Positions 28,281 to 36,346 of a stretch of DNA of 64,000 nt are shown here, piece by piece. How positions within the stretch are numbered: the stretch's first letter is position 1; each line of letters starts with the position of its first letter. The notes under the pieces are model-generated. The model was not told where the DNA came from. It made no database searches and worked only from the letters and a program-made list of their open reading frames with translations. A program made the translations under genes and the position numbers. Source of the DNA: Paramesorhizobium sp049065735 (GTDB taxonomy: Bacteria; Pseudomonadota; Alphaproteobacteria; Rhizobiales; Rhizobiaceae); contig NZ_JBAKHD010000002.1 of NCBI RefSeq assembly GCF_049065735.1, forward strand, positions 496,001 through 560,000. The letters are read 5' to 3'.

Positions 28281-28664
28281 ATGAAAGACATGCGCACGCC
28301 TCTCAACCGCGTTCGGGGCCTCGGCTCCGCCAAGGAAGGAACCGGGCATTTCTGGCGCCAGCGCCTGACCGCCGTCGCCAATGTGCCGCTGATGCTGTTC
28401 TTCGTCGGCCTTATCGCCTCGCTGAACGGCGCCGATTTTGCGACGGTGCGCGCGGCCCTGTCGCATCCGCTGACGGCGCTGGTGATGATCCTGATGCTGC
28501 TCTCCGGGCTTTATCACATGCGTATCGGGATGCAGGTCATCATTGAAGACTATGTGCATGGCGAAGGCGCGAAAGTGATTTTCCTGATGCTGAACACGTT
28601 CTTCACGATCGTGATCGGCGTCGCCTGCATTTTCTCCATCCTCAAGCTCAGCTTCGGAGGTTGA
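28281..28664 (+). CDS. sdhD: succinate dehydrogenase membrane anchor subunit
   Basis: 127 residues with three hydrophobic helices and the family motifs RTPLNRVRGLGSAKEGTGHFW near the start and GLYHMRIGMQVIIEDYVHGEG, containing the second haem-ligand histidine region. ATG 28281 is preceded by AAGGGAACA. It lies between sdhC and sdhA in the usual sdhCDAB order. Confidence 0.94.
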   Translation: MKDMRTPLNRVRGLGSAKEGTGHFWRQRLTAVANVPLMLFFVGLIASLNGADFATVRAALSHPLTALVMILMLLSGLYHMRIGMQVIIEDYVHGEGAKVIFLMLNTFFTIVIGVACIFSILKLSFGG

Positions 28665-28672
28665 TCGCCATT

Positions 28673-30517
28673 ATGGCTAAAACGACAAAGCGCGCGCCTC
28701 AGGCCGCGGACGGAAAATCCTATCAGTTCGTCGATCATAAATTCGATGTAGTGGTCGTTGGCGCGGGCGGCGCGGGCCTCCGCGCAACGCTGGGCATGGC
28801 CGAACAGGGCCTGAAAACCGCCTGCATCACCAAGGTGTTCCCCACCCGCTCGCACACGGTCGCGGCGCAGGGCGGCATTGCCGCTTCGCTTGGCAATATG
28901 GGGCCGGATTCCTGGCAGTGGCATATGTACGATACCGTCAAGGGATCGGACTGGCTGGGCGATACGGACGCGATGGAATATCTGGCGCGCGAGGCGCCTG
29001 CCGCTGTCTATGAGCTGGAGCATTACGGCGTGCCATTCTCGCGCACCGAGGAAGGCAAGATCTACCAGCGGCCCTTCGGCGGCCACATGCAGAATTTCGG
29101 CGACGGCCCCCCGGTGCAGCGCACCTGCGCGGCGGCGGACCGCACCGGTCACGCCATCCTGCACACGCTCTACGGTCAGAGCCTGAAGAACAATGCGCAG
29201 TTCTTCGTCGAATATTTCGCGCTCGACCTCATCATGACCGATGGGGTCTGCACCGGCGTCGTCGCGTGGAACCTCGATGACGGCACGATCCATCGCTTCG
29301 CCGCCAAGATGGTGGTGCTGGCGACGGGCGGCTACGGACGCGCCTATTTCTCGGCGACGTCAGCGCATACCTGCACGGGCGACGGCGGCGGTATGGCCGT
29401 GCGCGCGGGCCTGCCGCTGCAGGACATGGAATTCGTGCAGTTCCATCCCACCGGCATCTATGGCGCGGGCTGCCTCATCACCGAGGGCGCACGCGGCGAG
29501 GGCGGCTATCTCGTCAATTCCGAGGGCGAACGCTTCATGGAGCGCTATGCGCCTTCCGCCAAGGACCTTGCCTCGCGCGACGTGGTTTCCCGCTGCATGA
29601 CGCTGGAAATCCGCGAGGGACGCGGCGTCGGCAAGAACAAGGACCACATCTATCTGCATCTCGATCATCTCGATCCGGCGGTGCTGCATGAGCGGCTTCC
29701 GGGCATTTCGGAATCGGCGAAGATTTTCGCCGGCGTCGATCTGACCAAGGAGCCGATCCCCGTGCTGCCGACCGTCCACTACAATATGGGCGGCATCCCC
29801 ACCAATTATTGGGGCGAGGTGCTGAACCCGACGCCTGAGGATCCTGACCGCGTCCAGCCCGGCCTGATGGCCGTGGGCGAGGCGGGCTGCGCCTCGGTGC
29901 ATGGGGCGAACCGTCTCGGCTCCAACTCGCTCATCGACCTCGTGGTGTTCGGGCGCGCGGCGGCGATCCGCGCCGGGCAGGTCATCGACCGCGACGCGAA
30001 GATCCCCGATATCAACGAGGAAGCGGTCGACAAGATCATGGACCGCTTCAACCGCATCCGCTTCGCCGATGGCCATACGCCGACCGCGAAGCTGCGCGAG
30101 AAAATGCAGCGCACCATGCAGGAAGACGCCGCCGTGTTCCGCACGTCGGAATCGCTTAAATCAGGCGTCGAGCGCATGGAAAAGCTCTGGCACGAGCTGC
30201 CCGATATCAAGGTTTCCGACCGCTCGATGATCTGGAACTCCGATCTGGTGGAGACGCTGGAGCTGGAAAACCTGATGATCAACGCGATGGCGACCGTCGT
30301 TTCGGCGGAAGCCCGCAAGGAAAGCCGTGGCGCGCATGCGCATGAGGATTTCCCCGAGCGCGACGACGTCAACTGGCGCAAGCATACGCTGGCCTGGGTG
30401 GAGCCGGATGGCCTGGTCAAGCTCGGCTACCGGCCGGTCCATATCGATCCGCTGACGACGGAATCGGAAGGCGGCATCAGCTTGGCGAAGATCGCGCCCA
30501 AGAAGCGCGTTTATTAG
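28673..30517 (+). CDS. sdhA: succinate dehydrogenase flavoprotein subunit
   Basis: 614 residues; oxidises succinate to fumarate with covalently bound FAD. The GAGGAGLRATLGMAEQG nucleotide site is followed by PTRSHTVAAQGGIAASLGN with the FAD-linking histidine. Catalytic-domain segments include FHPTGIYGAGCLITEGARGEGG, HYNMGGIPTNYWGEV and GANRLGSNSLIDLVVFGR. ATG 28673 is preferred over TTG 28661, because the GGAGG site would lie directly against the TTG. Confidence 0.97.
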   Translation: MAKTTKRAPQAADGKSYQFVDHKFDVVVVGAGGAGLRATLGMAEQGLKTACITKVFPTRSHTVAAQGGIAASLGNMGPDSWQWHMYDTVKGSDWLGDTDAMEYLAREAPAAVYELEHYGVPFSRTEEGKIYQRPFGGHMQNFGDGPPVQRTCAAADRTGHAILHTLYGQSLKNNAQFFVEYFALDLIMTDGVCTGVVAWNLDDGTIHRFAAKMVVLATGGYGRAYFSATSAHTCTGDGGGMAVRAGLPLQDMEFVQFHPTGIYGAGCLITEGARGEGGYLVNSEGERFMERYAPSAKDLASRDVVSRCMTLEIREGRGVGKNKDHIYLHLDHLDPAVLHERLPGISESAKIFAGVDLTKEPIPVLPTVHYNMGGIPTNYWGEVLNPTPEDPDRVQPGLMAVGEAGCASVHGANRLGSNSLIDLVVFGRAAAIRAGQVIDRDAKIPDINEEAVDKIMDRFNRIRFADGHTPTAKLREKMQRTMQEDAAVFRTSESLKSGVERMEKLWHELPDIKVSDRSMIWNSDLVETLELENLMINAMATVVSAEARKESRGAHAHEDFPERDDVNWRKHTLAWVEPDGLVKLGYRPVHIDPLTTESEGGISLAKIAPKKRVY

Positions 30518-30527
30518 TTTTAGTTAC

Positions 30528-30573
30528 GCAAGTCCGGACGGAAAATCGCTTCACACTTTTCCTGGACTTGCTC
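30528..30573. repeat. palindromic repeat, family 3, copy between sdhA and sdhB
   Basis: GCAAGTCC...GGACTTGC outer arms with inner GGAAAA/TTTTCC arms; a hairpin of about 45 bases in the 72-base sdhA-sdhB gap. A second copy at 45927-45972 differs at only a few bases. Confidence 0.88.
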
Positions 30574-30589
30574 TGAAGGATCCAGAGCA

Positions 30590-31369
30590 ATGGCTGAATT
30601 CTCACTTCCTCAGAATTCGAAGATCAAGCCGGGCCATGTCTGGCCCCGGCCCGCGGGCGCGAACAACCTGACGGAATTCAAGATCTATCGCTGGTCGCCG
30701 GATGACGACGAAAACCCGCGCATGGACACCTATTATGTCGACCGCGACGATTGCGGGCCGATGGTGCTGGACGGGCTGCTCTGGATCAAGAACAATGTCG
30801 ACCCGACGCTGACGCTGCGCCGCTCCTGCCGCGAGGGCATTTGCGGCTCCTGCGCGATGAACATCGACGGCGCCAACACGCTCGCCTGCACCAAGGGCAT
30901 GGATGAGATCGACGGCACGGTGAAGGTCTATCCGCTGCCGCATATGCCCGTCATCAAGGATCTGGTGCCGGACCTGACGGTGCCCTATGCGCAGCTCGCC
31001 TCGATCGATCCCTATCTCAAGACCGTCTCGCCGGAGCCGGCCAAGGAGTGGCTGCAGAGCCATGAGGACCGGGCGAAGCTCGACGGGCTCTATGAATGCA
31101 TCCTCTGCTTCTGCTGCCAGACTTCGTGCCCGAGCTATTGGTGGAACGGCGAACGCTATCTCGGCCCTGCTGTGCTCCTGCAGGCCTATCGCTGGCTCAT
31201 CGACTCGCGCGATGAGGCGACGGGCGAGCGGCTCGACAATCTGGAAGACCCGTTCCGGCTCTATCGCTGCCACACGATCATGAATTGCGCGCAGACCTGC
31301 CCGAAGGGTCTCAATCCGGCCAAGGCAATTGCCGAGATCAAGAAGATGCTGGTGGAACGGCGGGTGTAG
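30590..31369 (+). CDS. sdhB: succinate dehydrogenase iron-sulfur subunit
   Basis: 259 residues with all three cluster motifs: the 2Fe-2S site (SCREGICGSCAMN...LAC), the 4Fe-4S site (CILCFCCQTSCPSYWW) and the 3Fe-4S site (CHTIMNCAQTCPKGLNP). It passes electrons from SdhA to ubiquinone at SdhCD. A palindromic repeat lies between it and sdhA; the gene is otherwise in the standard operon. Confidence 0.97.
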   Translation: MAEFSLPQNSKIKPGHVWPRPAGANNLTEFKIYRWSPDDDENPRMDTYYVDRDDCGPMVLDGLLWIKNNVDPTLTLRRSCREGICGSCAMNIDGANTLACTKGMDEIDGTVKVYPLPHMPVIKDLVPDLTVPYAQLASIDPYLKTVSPEPAKEWLQSHEDRAKLDGLYECILCFCCQTSCPSYWWNGERYLGPAVLLQAYRWLIDSRDEATGERLDNLEDPFRLYRCHTIMNCAQTCPKGLNPAKAIAEIKKMLVERRV

Positions 31370-31447
31370 CAGCATCCTGCAGCGGGATTGAAAACCGGTG
31401 GCACTGGTAATACCTTCAGGAACCGAAGGTGTTGCCAGGAGGCGATC

Positions 31448-31681
31448 ATGGTTACGACGGTTACCGCAAAAGGACAGGTCACTATACCGAAACCCGTGCG
31501 CGATCTCCTGGGGATCGGGCCGGGCAGCAAGGTCGATTTCCGGCAAGCGTCCGATGGCAGCGTGGTGCTGACGCGGGCGGATGAAGCCCGCCCGGTGAGC
31601 CGTTTCGAGAAATTTCTCGGTCACGCCGGCCCAGGGCCGAGCACTGACGAGATCATGGCATTGACGCGTGGCGAAGAGTGA
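31448..31681 (+). CDS. AbrB/VapB-type antitoxin
   Basis: 77 residues. The first 45 form a swapped-hairpin AbrB DNA-binding domain (TTVTAKGQVTIPKPVRDLLGI...VDFRQASDGSVVL). The C-terminal half (SRFEKFLGHAGPGPSTDEIMALTRGEE) is the segment that would bind the toxin. The stop overlaps the PIN-toxin GTG start, so the two are translationally coupled. Such proteins repress their own promoter. A CCAGGAGG ribosome-binding site lies upstream. Confidence 0.9.
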   Translation: MVTTVTAKGQVTIPKPVRDLLGIGPGSKVDFRQASDGSVVLTRADEARPVSRFEKFLGHAGPGPSTDEIMALTRGEE

Positions 31682-32199
31682 CGCTCGTCGATACCAACGT
31701 TTTGCTGGATATTGTTACCAACGACCCGAAATGGGCGCGTTGGTCGATGGCGCGGCTGGAGGCGGTGAGTTCCGCCGGACCATTGATCATCAATGACGTC
31801 ATCTATGCCGAGCTTGCGGTTCGCTATGAGAGTATCGAAGCGCTCGACACTTTCCTTGGTGAAAACGAAGTTGACAGGGTAGCAATCCCGAAGCCCGCGT
31901 TATTTGTGGCTGGAAAAATATTTGCACGATATCGCAAGGCAGGGGGAACGCGAACGGGTGTTCTGCCTGATTTCTTCATAGGCGCCCATGCGTCGATTGC
32001 CGGAATTCCGTTGCTGACGCGAGACATTAGACGCTACCCGGACTTACTTTCCGGCAGTGCAATTGATCGCGCCGGATTCCGATTAAAATCGCGAGGTAAT
32101 GTTCCATGCTCGATCATATCGGTTTCAACATTTCCGACATGCAGAAATCGCGGGCGTTTTATGACGCGGTGCTTGGACCTCTTGGGATCGAGTCGGTGA
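31678..32199 (+). CDS. VapC-type PIN-domain toxin, C-terminus apparently frameshifted
   Basis: The PIN domain has the expected acidic residues Asp5 (LVDTNVLLD), Glu45 (YAEL), Asp98 (LPDFFIGAHA) and Asp116 (LTRDIRRY). It would be a metal-dependent ribonuclease neutralised by the upstream antitoxin. After residue 120 the frame runs on for 53 unlikely residues and overlaps the next gene by 94 bases. In the +1 frame the sequence reads RTYFPAVQLIAPDSD and stops at 32086, the canonical VapC ending. Removing one C from CCC at 32037-32039 restores it (135 residues). Catalytic residues precede the shift, so activity may remain. Confidence 0.78.
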   Translation: MTLVDTNVLLDIVTNDPKWARWSMARLEAVSSAGPLIINDVIYAELAVRYESIEALDTFLGENEVDRVAIPKPALFVAGKIFARYRKAGGTRTGVLPDFFIGAHASIAGIPLLTRDIRRYPDLLSGSAIDRAGFRLKSRGNVPCSIISVSTFPTCRNRGRFMTRCLDLLGSSR

Positions 32200-32477
32200 T
32201 GGAATTCGGCCATTGGGTCGGCTATGGCCGCCATGGCAAGCCGGAATTCTGGATCGGGGCGCAAAAAGGGGCGCAGCTGCAAGGGGTGTTGCACATCGCC
32301 TTCTCCGCCGGCACGCGCGCGGAGGTGAACCGCTTTTACGAGGCGGCGCTTGCGGCAGGCGGGCAGGACAATGGCGCGCCGGGCATTCGCGCGCATTATC
32401 ATCCGGATTATTATTCGGCTTTTGTCCTCGATCCCGACGGGCACAATATCGAGGCCGTCTGCCATTTGCCGGAGTAG
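32106..32477 (+). CDS. VOC-family (glyoxalase/bleomycin-resistance-like) protein
   Basis: 123 residues of one VOC domain: MLDHIGFNISDMQKSRAFYD at the start, GVLHIAFSAGTRAEVNRFYE in the middle and YYSAFVLDPDGHNIEAVCH at the end, giving the His/Glu metal-ligand pattern. VOC enzymes vary widely in substrate, so the role is not assigned. It starts 20 bases after the restored vapC stop. Confidence 0.85.
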   Translation: MLDHIGFNISDMQKSRAFYDAVLGPLGIESVMEFGHWVGYGRHGKPEFWIGAQKGAQLQGVLHIAFSAGTRAEVNRFYEAALAAGGQDNGAPGIRAHYHPDYYSAFVLDPDGHNIEAVCHLPE

Positions 32478-32518
32478 GTCTGGCTCCCTCCCCGCGAGGG
32501 GGAGGGAGGGCGTTTTAA

Positions 32519-32956
32519 TCAGCCAAGCTTCGCGTCGAGCGTCACCTCGATGGCGCCGAGCGCCTTGGACAGCGGGCAGGCTTCCTTTGCCTGCTCGGCG
32601 AATTTGCGGAAGTCGGCGTCGCTGATGTTGGGCACGGTGCCGACGAGCGTAATGGCGCTTCGGGTGATTTCAAACCCGCCGCCTGCGGCAGGATTGACGC
32701 TGACCGTTGCTGTCGCGTCCAGCTTCTCAGCCGGGGTGCCGTTTTCAGCCAGGAAATGGGAAAGCTGCATGGCGAAGCAGCCGGCATGGGCCGCGGCGAG
32801 CAGTTCTTCCGGGTTGGTTCCGGCCTTGCCGCTTTCATCCTCGAAGCGGGCCTTGAAATTATAGGGAAGTCCCTTTAGCGCGCCGCTTTGTGTGTCGAGC
32901 GTGCCCGTTCCATCCTTGAGGCCGCCTTTCCAGACCGCCGTTGCTTTCCTGTCCAT
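32519..32956 (-). CDS. OsmC-family peroxiredoxin
   Basis: 145 residues with the OsmC fold signatures TNPEELLAAAHAGCFAMQLSHFL and EACPLSKALGAIEVTLDAKL. The two redox cysteines are Cys60 and Cys127. OsmC proteins reduce organic hydroperoxides. It is convergent with the VOC gene, with a short CCCTCCCCGCGAGGGGGAGGG palindrome (32487-32508) between the two stops that may serve as terminator. Confidence 0.92.
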   Translation of the reverse strand: MDRKATAVWKGGLKDGTGTLDTQSGALKGLPYNFKARFEDESGKAGTNPEELLAAAHAGCFAMQLSHFLAENGTPAEKLDATATVSVNPAAGGGFEITRSAITLVGTVPNISDADFRKFAEQAKEACPLSKALGAIEVTLDAKLG

Positions 32957-32978
32957 CTGCTGTCTCCTTGTTGTTCGG

Positions 32979-33021
32979 GCATGATCTCATCCAAAAAGTC
33001 TGCGACTTCTCGAGATCATGC
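32979..33021. repeat. RIME-like palindromic repeat, family 1 copy
   Basis: GCATGATCTCATCCAAAAAGTC, TGCGACTTCTCGAGATCATGC: worn hairpin directly upstream of the OsmC gene (minus strand). Confidence 0.8.
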
Positions 33022-33138
33022 TTATGAGAAGCGTTTGCATGATTGCAGTTGACAATATAGAGGAGCGTACCATTGCTGGCCAGTGCAACGATACGAGCCT
33101 TTTACTCTTGGGTAATCATAATATCGCGAGCATTTCTC

Positions 33139-33172
33139 CGTCATTCTCGGGCTTATCCCGAGAATCTACAAC
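33139..33172. repeat. palindromic repeat, family 2, single half
   Basis: CGTCATTCTCGGGCTTATCC, then CGAGAATCTACA. Only one half is present, without a facing partner, in the gap between the OsmC and hydroxylase genes. Confidence 0.78.
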
Positions 33173-33206
33173 GCTCCGCCCTGTCAGGACGGCGATTTAT
33201 TATTCT

Positions 33207-34448
33207 CTAAATCGCCTCGCCTTGCAAAAGGCGCGGGGTACCGCCCGTCAATCCTGCTGCCTGACGGATGAAAAAACGCTTCATGCCGGGCATGCGATCG
33301 ACGAGGCCGAGGCCGATGTCCCTGAAGGCGCGGACAGGCGCAATGTCGTTGGAGAAGAGGCGATTGAGCAGATCGGTCGTCACGCCCATTTGCACCGTGT
33401 CGAAGCGCCGCCAGGACTGGTAGCGCTCCAGTGCTGCAAGCGAGCCGATGTCGAGGCCGAGCCGGTCGGTGCCGACGATGATTTCGGCAAGGGCGGCGGC
33501 ATCGCGGAAGCCCAGATTGAGGCCCTGTCCGGCGATGGGGTGGATGCCATGGGCGGCGTCGCCGACGAGCGCGAAGCGCGGGCGGACATATTCACGCACC
33601 AGCATCAGGCCGAGTGGGAAGGCCCGGCGCGGGCTTTCGACGTGGATGGCGCCCAGCTTGTGGCCGAAGCGCTGCTCCAGCTCCGCTTCGAAGCGGAAAT
33701 CGTCGAGACCCACGATGCGCTCCGCATCGCGGGTGCGTTCGGTCCAGACGAGGGACGAGCGGTTGCCCTTGAGCGGCAAAGTGGCGAAGGGGCCGGCCGG
33801 CAGGAAATGCTCTTCGGCGCGGCCATTATGCGGGCGCTCGTGATGGACGGTGCAGACGATGCCGGACTGGCCGTAATCCCATTGCACGGTCTTGATGCCG
33901 GCGCGCTCGCGCAGGCGGGAGCGCACGCCGTCGGCGGCGATGAGCAGCCGCGCCGTGAGCACGCGCCCGTCGCTTAAGGTAACGGTGACGCTGTTGGTAT
34001 TCGTCGTGAATCCCTCGACGCCGATGCCTTCGACGATCTCGACGCCCAGCTCTTCCGCCTTGGCATGGAGCGCGGCGTTCAGATTGCGGTTCTCGACCAT
34101 ATGGGCGAAGGGCTCGCCCGGCGTCACATCGCCATCGAAGGTGAGGAAAACGGGACGCACGGGATCGGATGTGCGGGAATCGGTGACGATCATTTCGGTA
34201 ATCGGCTGCGCCTCGGGCAGGATCGGCTGCCAGCAGCCGAGCCGGTTCAGCATGCGCGAGGCGGCGGCGGCGATGGCCGAGGCGCGCGGATCCTTCGTCC
34301 AGCTTCCGGGAGGTGCGGCATCGATGACGAGGACACGCAGGTGCGTCGCAGCGGCCTTCACCGCCACCGCCGTGGCGAGCCCAACATAGCCGCCGCCGGC
34401 AATCAGAACGTCGACCGGGGCGGTCTGGGTAGAGGTCTCAACGGTCAT
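33207..34448 (-). CDS. UbiH/UbiF/VisC-family FAD-dependent hydroxylase
   Basis: 413 residues. FAD-binding GGGYVGLATAVAVKA near the N-terminus, RASAIAAAASRMLNRLG, the LLIAADGVRSRLRERAGI segment and the second FAD motif LVGDAAHGIHPIAGQGLNLGFRDAAAL place it in the aromatic-ring monooxygenase family used for ubiquinone-ring hydroxylations. Which ring position it acts on cannot be decided. ubiG lies elsewhere in the window (62 kb). Confidence 0.88.
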   Translation of the reverse strand: MTVETSTQTAPVDVLIAGGGYVGLATAVAVKAAATHLRVLVIDAAPPGSWTKDPRASAIAAAASRMLNRLGCWQPILPEAQPITEMIVTDSRTSDPVRPVFLTFDGDVTPGEPFAHMVENRNLNAALHAKAEELGVEIVEGIGVEGFTTNTNSVTVTLSDGRVLTARLLIAADGVRSRLRERAGIKTVQWDYGQSGIVCTVHHERPHNGRAEEHFLPAGPFATLPLKGNRSSLVWTERTRDAERIVGLDDFRFEAELEQRFGHKLGAIHVESPRRAFPLGLMLVREYVRPRFALVGDAAHGIHPIAGQGLNLGFRDAAALAEIIVGTDRLGLDIGSLAALERYQSWRRFDTVQMGVTTDLLNRLFSNDIAPVRAFRDIGLGLVDRMPGMKRFFIRQAAGLTGGTPRLLQGEAI

Positions 34449-34485
34449 CGCTTCTTCCTTCCGTCACGTATTGCCATATTCGGCC

Positions 34486-34528
34486 GCATGACCTTATCCG
34501 AGACGTCTGCAACTTCTCGGGGGCATGC
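34486..34528. repeat. RIME-like palindromic repeat, family 1 copy
   Basis: GCATGACCTTATCCGAGACG, TCTGCAACTTCTCGGGGGCATGC between the divergent hydroxylase and tesB genes. Confidence 0.8.
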
Positions 34529-34624
34529 TCCTGTGCATGGGCCTATCCTTGACGCCTGTCAACGTTCCTGATTTCCATCGTACCGAACACAATATAGGCA
34601 CCCCCAAGCGCAAGGCGAATCCCG

Positions 34625-35494
34625 ATGTCCGCAGCCATGGAAGAACTGCTCTCCATCCTCGATCTCGAGACGCTGGAACACGATCTGTTCCGCGGCCGCA
34701 GCCCGCAGGTGGGATGGCAACGGGTGTTCGGTGGGCAGGTGATCGGGCAGGCGCTAGTGGCGGCGCAGCGCACGGTGGGCAAGGACCGGCATGTGCATTC
34801 GCTCCACGCCTATTTCGTGCGCCCCGGCGATCCGGCGGTGCCCATCATCTACGAGGTGGACCGCATCCGTGACGGGTCGAGCTTCTCGACGAGGCGCGTC
34901 CTCGCCATCCAGCACGGCAAGGCGATCTTTTCGCTGTCGGCCTCGTTCCAGGTGGATGAGGACGGACTCTCGCACCAGAAGGCAATGCCGCAGGATGTGC
35001 CGCCGCCCGAAAAGCTCATCAGCGACCGGGAACTCAAGGACCAATATTTAAAGCTCGCGCCGGAAAATGTGCGCAAATATTGGGGCAGCGAGCGCCCCAT
35101 CGAGATGAAGCCGGTTTCGCTCACCCATTATTTTTCGCGCGAGAAGCTGCCGCCGGAACAGCATGTCTGGATAAGAACCACCGGCCCGGTGCCCGGCGAC
35201 CGCGCATTGCAGGCGGCGGTGCTCGCCTATATCTCCGACATGACGCTGCTCGACACCTCGCTCTATGCCCATGGCCGCTCGATCTTCGACCGCGACCTGC
35301 AGGTGGCGAGCCTCGACCATGCCATGTGGTTCCACCATCCCTGCAAGCTCGACGACTGGCTGCTCTATACGCAGGACAGCCCGAACGCCTCCGGCGCGCG
35401 CGGCTTCAATCGCGGCTCCATCTACACCCGCGACGGCCTGCTCATCGCCTCCGTGGCGCAGGAGGGGCTGATCCGGGTGCGGGAAGATGATTAA
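34625..35494 (+). CDS. tesB: acyl-CoA thioesterase II
   Basis: 289 residues with a tandem hot-dog fold. TesB signatures include LEHDLFRGRSPQVGWQRVFGGQVIGQAL, VHSLHAYFVRPGDPAVPIIYEVDRIRDG, FSLSASFQ and, in the second half, SLDHAMWFHHPCKLDDWLLYTQDSP. It hydrolyses medium- and long-chain acyl-CoA to free acid and CoA. It is monocistronic with a 258-base gap to glnK. Confidence 0.95.
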   Translation: MSAAMEELLSILDLETLEHDLFRGRSPQVGWQRVFGGQVIGQALVAAQRTVGKDRHVHSLHAYFVRPGDPAVPIIYEVDRIRDGSSFSTRRVLAIQHGKAIFSLSASFQVDEDGLSHQKAMPQDVPPPEKLISDRELKDQYLKLAPENVRKYWGSERPIEMKPVSLTHYFSREKLPPEQHVWIRTTGPVPGDRALQAAVLAYISDMTLLDTSLYAHGRSIFDRDLQVASLDHAMWFHHPCKLDDWLLYTQDSPNASGARGFNRGSIYTRDGLLIASVAQEGLIRVREDD

Positions 35495-35549
35495 AATCGC
35501 GCCATCTCGCGCAGGTTGAATTTATTCCGGCTATTTATTAGGCATTTTA

Positions 35550-35575
35550 TGCGTGCGCCATTGGTCGCGCACGCA
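35550..35575. promoter_or_regulatory. NtrC-like dyad upstream of glnK
   Basis: TGCGTGCG...CGCACGCA around CCATTGGT: a 26-base dyad resembling the NtrC enhancer core GCACC-ATTGGTGC, lying about 45 bases upstream of the sigma-54 -24 element. Assigned from symmetry and position. Confidence 0.5.
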
Positions 35576-35608
35576 GATTTCTATGTGAAATCAACACCGT
35601 AATCCATT

Positions 35609-35624
35609 TGGCACGAAGCTTGTA
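35609..35624 (+). promoter_or_regulatory. sigma-54 promoter for glnK
   Basis: TGGCACGAAGCTTGTA closely matches the -24/-12 consensus TGGCACG-N4-TTGCW, with the invariant GG and G exactly 12 bases apart. It is about 130 bases before the glnK start, as expected for nitrogen-regulated PII genes. Confidence 0.78.
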
Positions 35625-35697
35625 TCGAACCCTGCAGTCACCGGTGCGGCGTTGCCAAGCCTGTGCCTTCAACCGCGGGAAACCGCAATTTTTCGCC

Positions 35698-35734
35698 GCA
35701 TGATCTGGAGGCTGCGACTTCTAGGATCATGCTA
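35698..35734. repeat. RIME-like palindromic repeat, family 1, shortened copy
   Basis: GCATGATCTGGAGGCTGCGACTTCTAGGATCATGC ends 19 bases before the glnK start codon, inside the predicted glnK 5' leader. Confidence 0.78.
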
Positions 35735-35752
35735 AAGCAGGGGTAGATGCAG

Positions 35753-36091
35753 ATGAAAATCGTGATGGCGATCATCAAGCCATTCAAGCTGGACGAGGTG
35801 CGCGAAGCGCTCACCGCTATCGGCATCCAGGGCCTGACCGTAACCGAGGTCAAGGGATACGGGCGGCAGAAGGGCCATACGGAAATCTATCGCGGCGCGG
35901 AATATGCCGTGAGCTTCCTGCCGAAGATCAAGGTCGAAGTCGCCGTGCCGGCTGATCTCGTGGAAAAGACCGTCGAGACGATCACCGCCGCGGCCAAGAC
36001 CGGCCAGATCGGCGACGGCAAGATTTTCGTGATCCCCCTCGACCAGGCGGTGCGCATCCGCACCGGCGAGACCGACGGCGACGCGCTCTAG
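35753..36091 (+). CDS. glnK: nitrogen regulatory protein PII (GlnK)
   Basis: 112 residues. PII signature: MKIVMAIIKPFKLDEVREAL, T-loop KGYGRQKGHTEIYRGAEY with uridylylation site Tyr51, B-loop TGQIGDGKIFV and C-terminal VRIRTGETD. GlnK senses 2-oxoglutarate, ATP/ADP and glutamine status and blocks AmtB when nitrogen is plentiful. A start six bases upstream is possible; ATG 35753 is the standard family start. It is followed by amtB, behind its own promoter. Confidence 0.96.
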   Translation: MKIVMAIIKPFKLDEVREALTAIGIQGLTVTEVKGYGRQKGHTEIYRGAEYAVSFLPKIKVEVAVPADLVEKTVETITAAAKTGQIGDGKIFVIPLDQAVRIRTGETDGDAL

Positions 36092-36129
36092 AAGCGACGG
36101 GGGATTGTCATGGCTTCCCAGGGTCGAAT

Positions 36130-36175
36130 GCACAAACAAGCGGCACTATTGGGTGAATTGTCTGCTTTTTGTGCA
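36130..36175. promoter_or_regulatory. inverted repeat with NtrC-like core upstream of amtB
   Basis: TGCACAAA...TTTGTGCA arms (36130-36137 and 36167-36174) enclose GCACTATTGGGTG (36143-36155), which resembles an NtrC site (GCACTATATTGGTGC). It lies 85-130 bases upstream of the sigma-54 element for amtB, a usual enhancer distance. Confidence 0.45.
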
Positions 36176-36259
36176 ATGCGCGCAAGCGCAGCGAGCGGTC
36201 CTGTCGAGGGGAAACAAAATAATCAGCCTTTATAGCCGGTTAGGCGCCAGGACGGGAAT

Positions 36260-36275
36260 TGGCACGGAATTTGGT
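36260..36275 (+). promoter_or_regulatory. sigma-54 promoter for amtB
   Basis: TGGCACGGAATTTGGT fits TGGCACG-N4-TTGC with exact 12-base spacing of the invariant G positions, about 72 bases before the amtB start. It implies amtB can be transcribed separately from glnK under nitrogen limitation. Confidence 0.72.
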
Positions 36276-36346
36276 TATGGGGCATTGGGCCGGGACTTGG
36301 GACGCGGAAATCGCGCGTTTGGGCCGGTGTACGACGGAGATTTTTG

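Noticed and set aside
33018..33977. 319-codon plus-strand frame opposite the UbiH-family gene
   Set aside because: It begins in repeat sequence and is otherwise the antisense of a well-supported hydroxylase.
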